From Gp6-AA40 sp963723495 (GTDB taxonomy: Bacteria > Acidobacteriota > Vicinamibacteria > Vicinamibacterales > UBA2999): a stretch of 64,000 nt of DNA. Both the position numbers and the translations under genes were made by a program. The DNA is taken from contig CAVRQR010000006.1 of NCBI GenBank assembly GCA_963723495.1, positions 186,001-250,000 of the forward strand, read 5' to 3'. The notes under the pieces are model-generated. The model did no database searches. It saw only the letters and a list, made by a program, of their open reading frames with translations, and was not told where the DNA came from. Every line of letters starts with the position of its first letter. The first letter of the stretch is position 1. This document shows, in pieces, positions 62,484 through 64,000 of this stretch.

Positions 62484-63488
62484 TCAGAACATCGCAATGG
62501 GATTGACCGGCGATCCCGTGCCGCGAGGAATCGGCAGTGGCGCGATCATCAGCATGAATTCCCATCGCTTGCGGCTCGCCGCGGCATCCGCGAGGGCGTC
62601 GAAGTCAGCGCGGTCGAGCAAGTGCACCCCCAGCATGGTCAGCACGAAATTGTGCAGCGAGCTTGGCGGCAGATCGCCCGGTGGATGAGGCGCGTAGTCG
62701 GGCGTCTCCCATCCGAGTATCGCGATATCACGCTTCTTGAGCCAGGGAATGACGGAGTTATCGAGGCCGGCCATCGCCTCGTTGATGGGCCACGGACCAA
62801 GCTTCGACCGGCGCGTCCATCGGCCCCAGCGCAGAAGCAGCGCATCGCCAGCCATTGCTTTGACGCCTGCCTTCTGTTCCCACGCTTCCAGATCCTCCGC
62901 GAAGATCCGCGTACCGGGCTCCAGATACGGCACGCCCTTCAGCCTCGGGATGTCGTACAGCACTCCGCGTGTGACGATCCCGTTCTTCATCGTCAGGACC
63001 GAGTTCTTCGCGGCTCCTCCCTCTTTGGTAACCAGTCCTTCGACTGGATACCCGTTCCACATCTTGCCGTTGAAGAACACGTGCGCGAACGAATCCAGGT
63101 GTGTCGTGCCCGCCCCATGAATGCACGGATACCCGATTCGATCGGTGGCTGCCGATGCAGTCGCCGTCACCATCGCCCACTCCACCGGGCAGGGCACGTC
63201 GACGCCTTTCTCGGTCTCGGCATTCGATGCGAGTGACACGGCCACACCATCCTTCACGAGTGCGGCCGCCTGTGCCCGCTTGGCCGGAGTAATCAGGTTC
63301 AGCGTGCCGAGCTCATCGTCTTTGCCCCATCGGCCCCAGTTGGAGAGCTCAGTCTGCCAGCGTTCGTATTCGGCTCTTGTGACCAGGGGGCGCGACGAGG
63401 AATTTCCAGTCGGCGGTGTCTGCGACATGAGAACCACGCCGCAACTGACGATCATCAACATCGAGCCAGCCAGAGACAGCGTTCGCAT
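62484..63488 (-). CDS. Exported cyclase-family (Kyn formamidase-like) hydrolase
   Basis: 334 residues. Signal peptide about 1-22, AGGAGGGGG before ATG. HGAGTTHLDSFAHVFFNG is the metal motif (H-x-G-x-x-x-D region), with RWGRWTRR and GWETPDYAPHPPGDLP, and the tail LLDRADFDALADAA. Cyclase/arylformamidase superfamily; usual members are cytoplasmic, so export is notable. Ends with its own terminator. Confidence 0.85.
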   Translation of the reverse strand: MRTLSLAGSMLMIVSCGVVLMSQTPPTGNSSSRPLVTRAEYERWQTELSNWGRWGKDDELGTLNLITPAKRAQAAALVKDGVAVSLASNAETEKGVDVPCPVEWAMVTATASAATDRIGYPCIHGAGTTHLDSFAHVFFNGKMWNGYPVEGLVTKEGGAAKNSVLTMKNGIVTRGVLYDIPRLKGVPYLEPGTRIFAEDLEAWEQKAGVKAMAGDALLLRWGRWTRRSKLGPWPINEAMAGLDNSVIPWLKKRDIAILGWETPDYAPHPPGDLPPSSLHNFVLTMLGVHLLDRADFDALADAAASRKRWEFMLMIAPLPIPRGTGSPVNPIAMF

Positions 63489-63605
63489 TGCCCCCTCCTG
63501 AATCGTGACGCGGCGCGATTATATGCCTTATGAAATCCGCAGTTGCAGAGTGCGCGACGGCCAGCTAGTCTGCGAGGTGCCGATCGACGATCGCCACTCG
63601 ACACC

Positions 63606-64000
63606 ATGACGCACCGAACACCCGGGCGCGACATCGCCCGCATCACGCTCTCGGTCCTCTTCATTGGGTTCCTCATCAGCGCCAGCCTGTGGGTGCTGGG
63701 GCCTTTCCTTGCCGCCCTCGTCTGGGCCACGATGATCGTCGTCGCCACGTGGCCGATGATGCTGGCAGCGGAGGCGCGTCTGGGCGGACGACGATGGGCC
63801 GCGGTGACGGTCATGACCGCGGCGATGCTGCTGTTGGTTGTCGCGCCGCTGACCTACGTGGTCCTCACAATCGTCGAGAATTCCGAAACCATCGTCGCAT
63901 TTGCGCAAAACCTTGCGAACCTCACGGTGCCGCCTCCTCCCGCCTGGGTTGAGAAATTGCCGCTGGTCGGTCGCACCCTCGTCGAGCAATGGACCACGCT
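63606..64000 (+). CDS. AI-2E family transporter, 3' end missing
   Basis: The frame is open from ATG 63606 to the last base, 131 codons so far. Helices: ARITLSVLFIGFLISASLWVL, FLAALVWATMIVVATWPMM, AVTVMTAAMLLLVVAPLTYVVL, then VEKLPLVGRTLVEQW. The opening resembles YdiK/YhhT-type permeases of about 350 residues. Divergent from the cyclase gene. Confidence 0.85.
   Translation, partial: MTHRTPGRDIARITLSVLFIGFLISASLWVLGPFLAALVWATMIVVATWPMMLAAEARLGGRRWAAVTVMTAAMLLLVVAPLTYVVLTIVENSETIVAFAQNLANLTVPPPPAWVEKLPLVGRTLVEQWTT

Overview
The window is GC-rich bacterial chromosomal DNA. Several features point to an Acidobacteriota genome, most likely Vicinamibacteria; this is an inference from gene families, as no rRNA is present. 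They are an ADOP-type duplicated FtsX permease, repeated DUF6152, DUF3500, DUF4159 and DUF6265 proteins, a TolB-like propeller, many exported enzymes with Sec or twin-arginine signals, and a PQQ dehydrogenase. About 70 genes fill almost all of the DNA. No tRNA, rRNA, CRISPR array, phage, transposase or replication origin was seen. Layout: 0-8.4 kb holds a peroxiredoxin (cut by the window edge), a PEGA protein, two exported 'VDFTG' proteins around a metallo-beta-lactamase-fold hydrolase, a DUF4159 protein and a leftward set of nitroreductase, alpha/beta hydrolase and DUF3500. At 8.5-11 kb a Tat-exported thiamine-diphosphate enzyme is followed by a c-type cytochrome. From 20.3 down to 11 kb a leftward series of mostly exported oxidative genes runs: family-X protein, DUF6152, FMN alpha-hydroxy-acid oxidase with a CxxCH motif, PQQ dehydrogenase, class II aldolase, phosphoesterase, ADOP permease. 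At 20.5-30.9 kb are a serine beta-lactamase-like hydrolase, VOC and DUF proteins, a Tat-exported zinc alcohol dehydrogenase, a barrel porin, a response regulator, a lactonase-like protein and an AlkB-like dioxygenase. From 36.9 down to 31 kb lies a one-carbon operon: SAM methyltransferase, core-MetE-like methionine synthase, MTHFR fused to a Cys-rich domain, and formate-tetrahydrofolate ligase. At 39-42.7 kb is a DUF6152/family-X cluster that includes a fusion of the two. From 43 to 63.5 kb every gene points left: transporter, amidase, homocysteine methyltransferase, threonine aldolase, several alpha/beta hydrolases, OsmC, a membrane-anchored propeller, cupin, LysE, YidC-like, methyltransferase, gluconolactonase-like, RDD, P-loop kinase fusion and cyclase. 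An AI-2E transporter runs off the right edge. Points worth attention: (1) an OsmC gene whose catalytic Cys codon is TGA, with a GC hairpin after it, a candidate selenoprotein; (2) an undescribed structured repeat of about 170 bp in two copies, which fills the only two gene-free stretches longer than 300 bp; (3) many intergenic arrays of 7-nt units, several followed by their own inverse so that they form hairpins; (4) the DUF6152/family-X partnership; (5) the CxxCH-bearing oxidase. More than twenty genes carry single-base frameshifts, densest at 51-62 kb. They are all indels that one base repairs, so error in the assembled sequence is more likely than mass gene decay.
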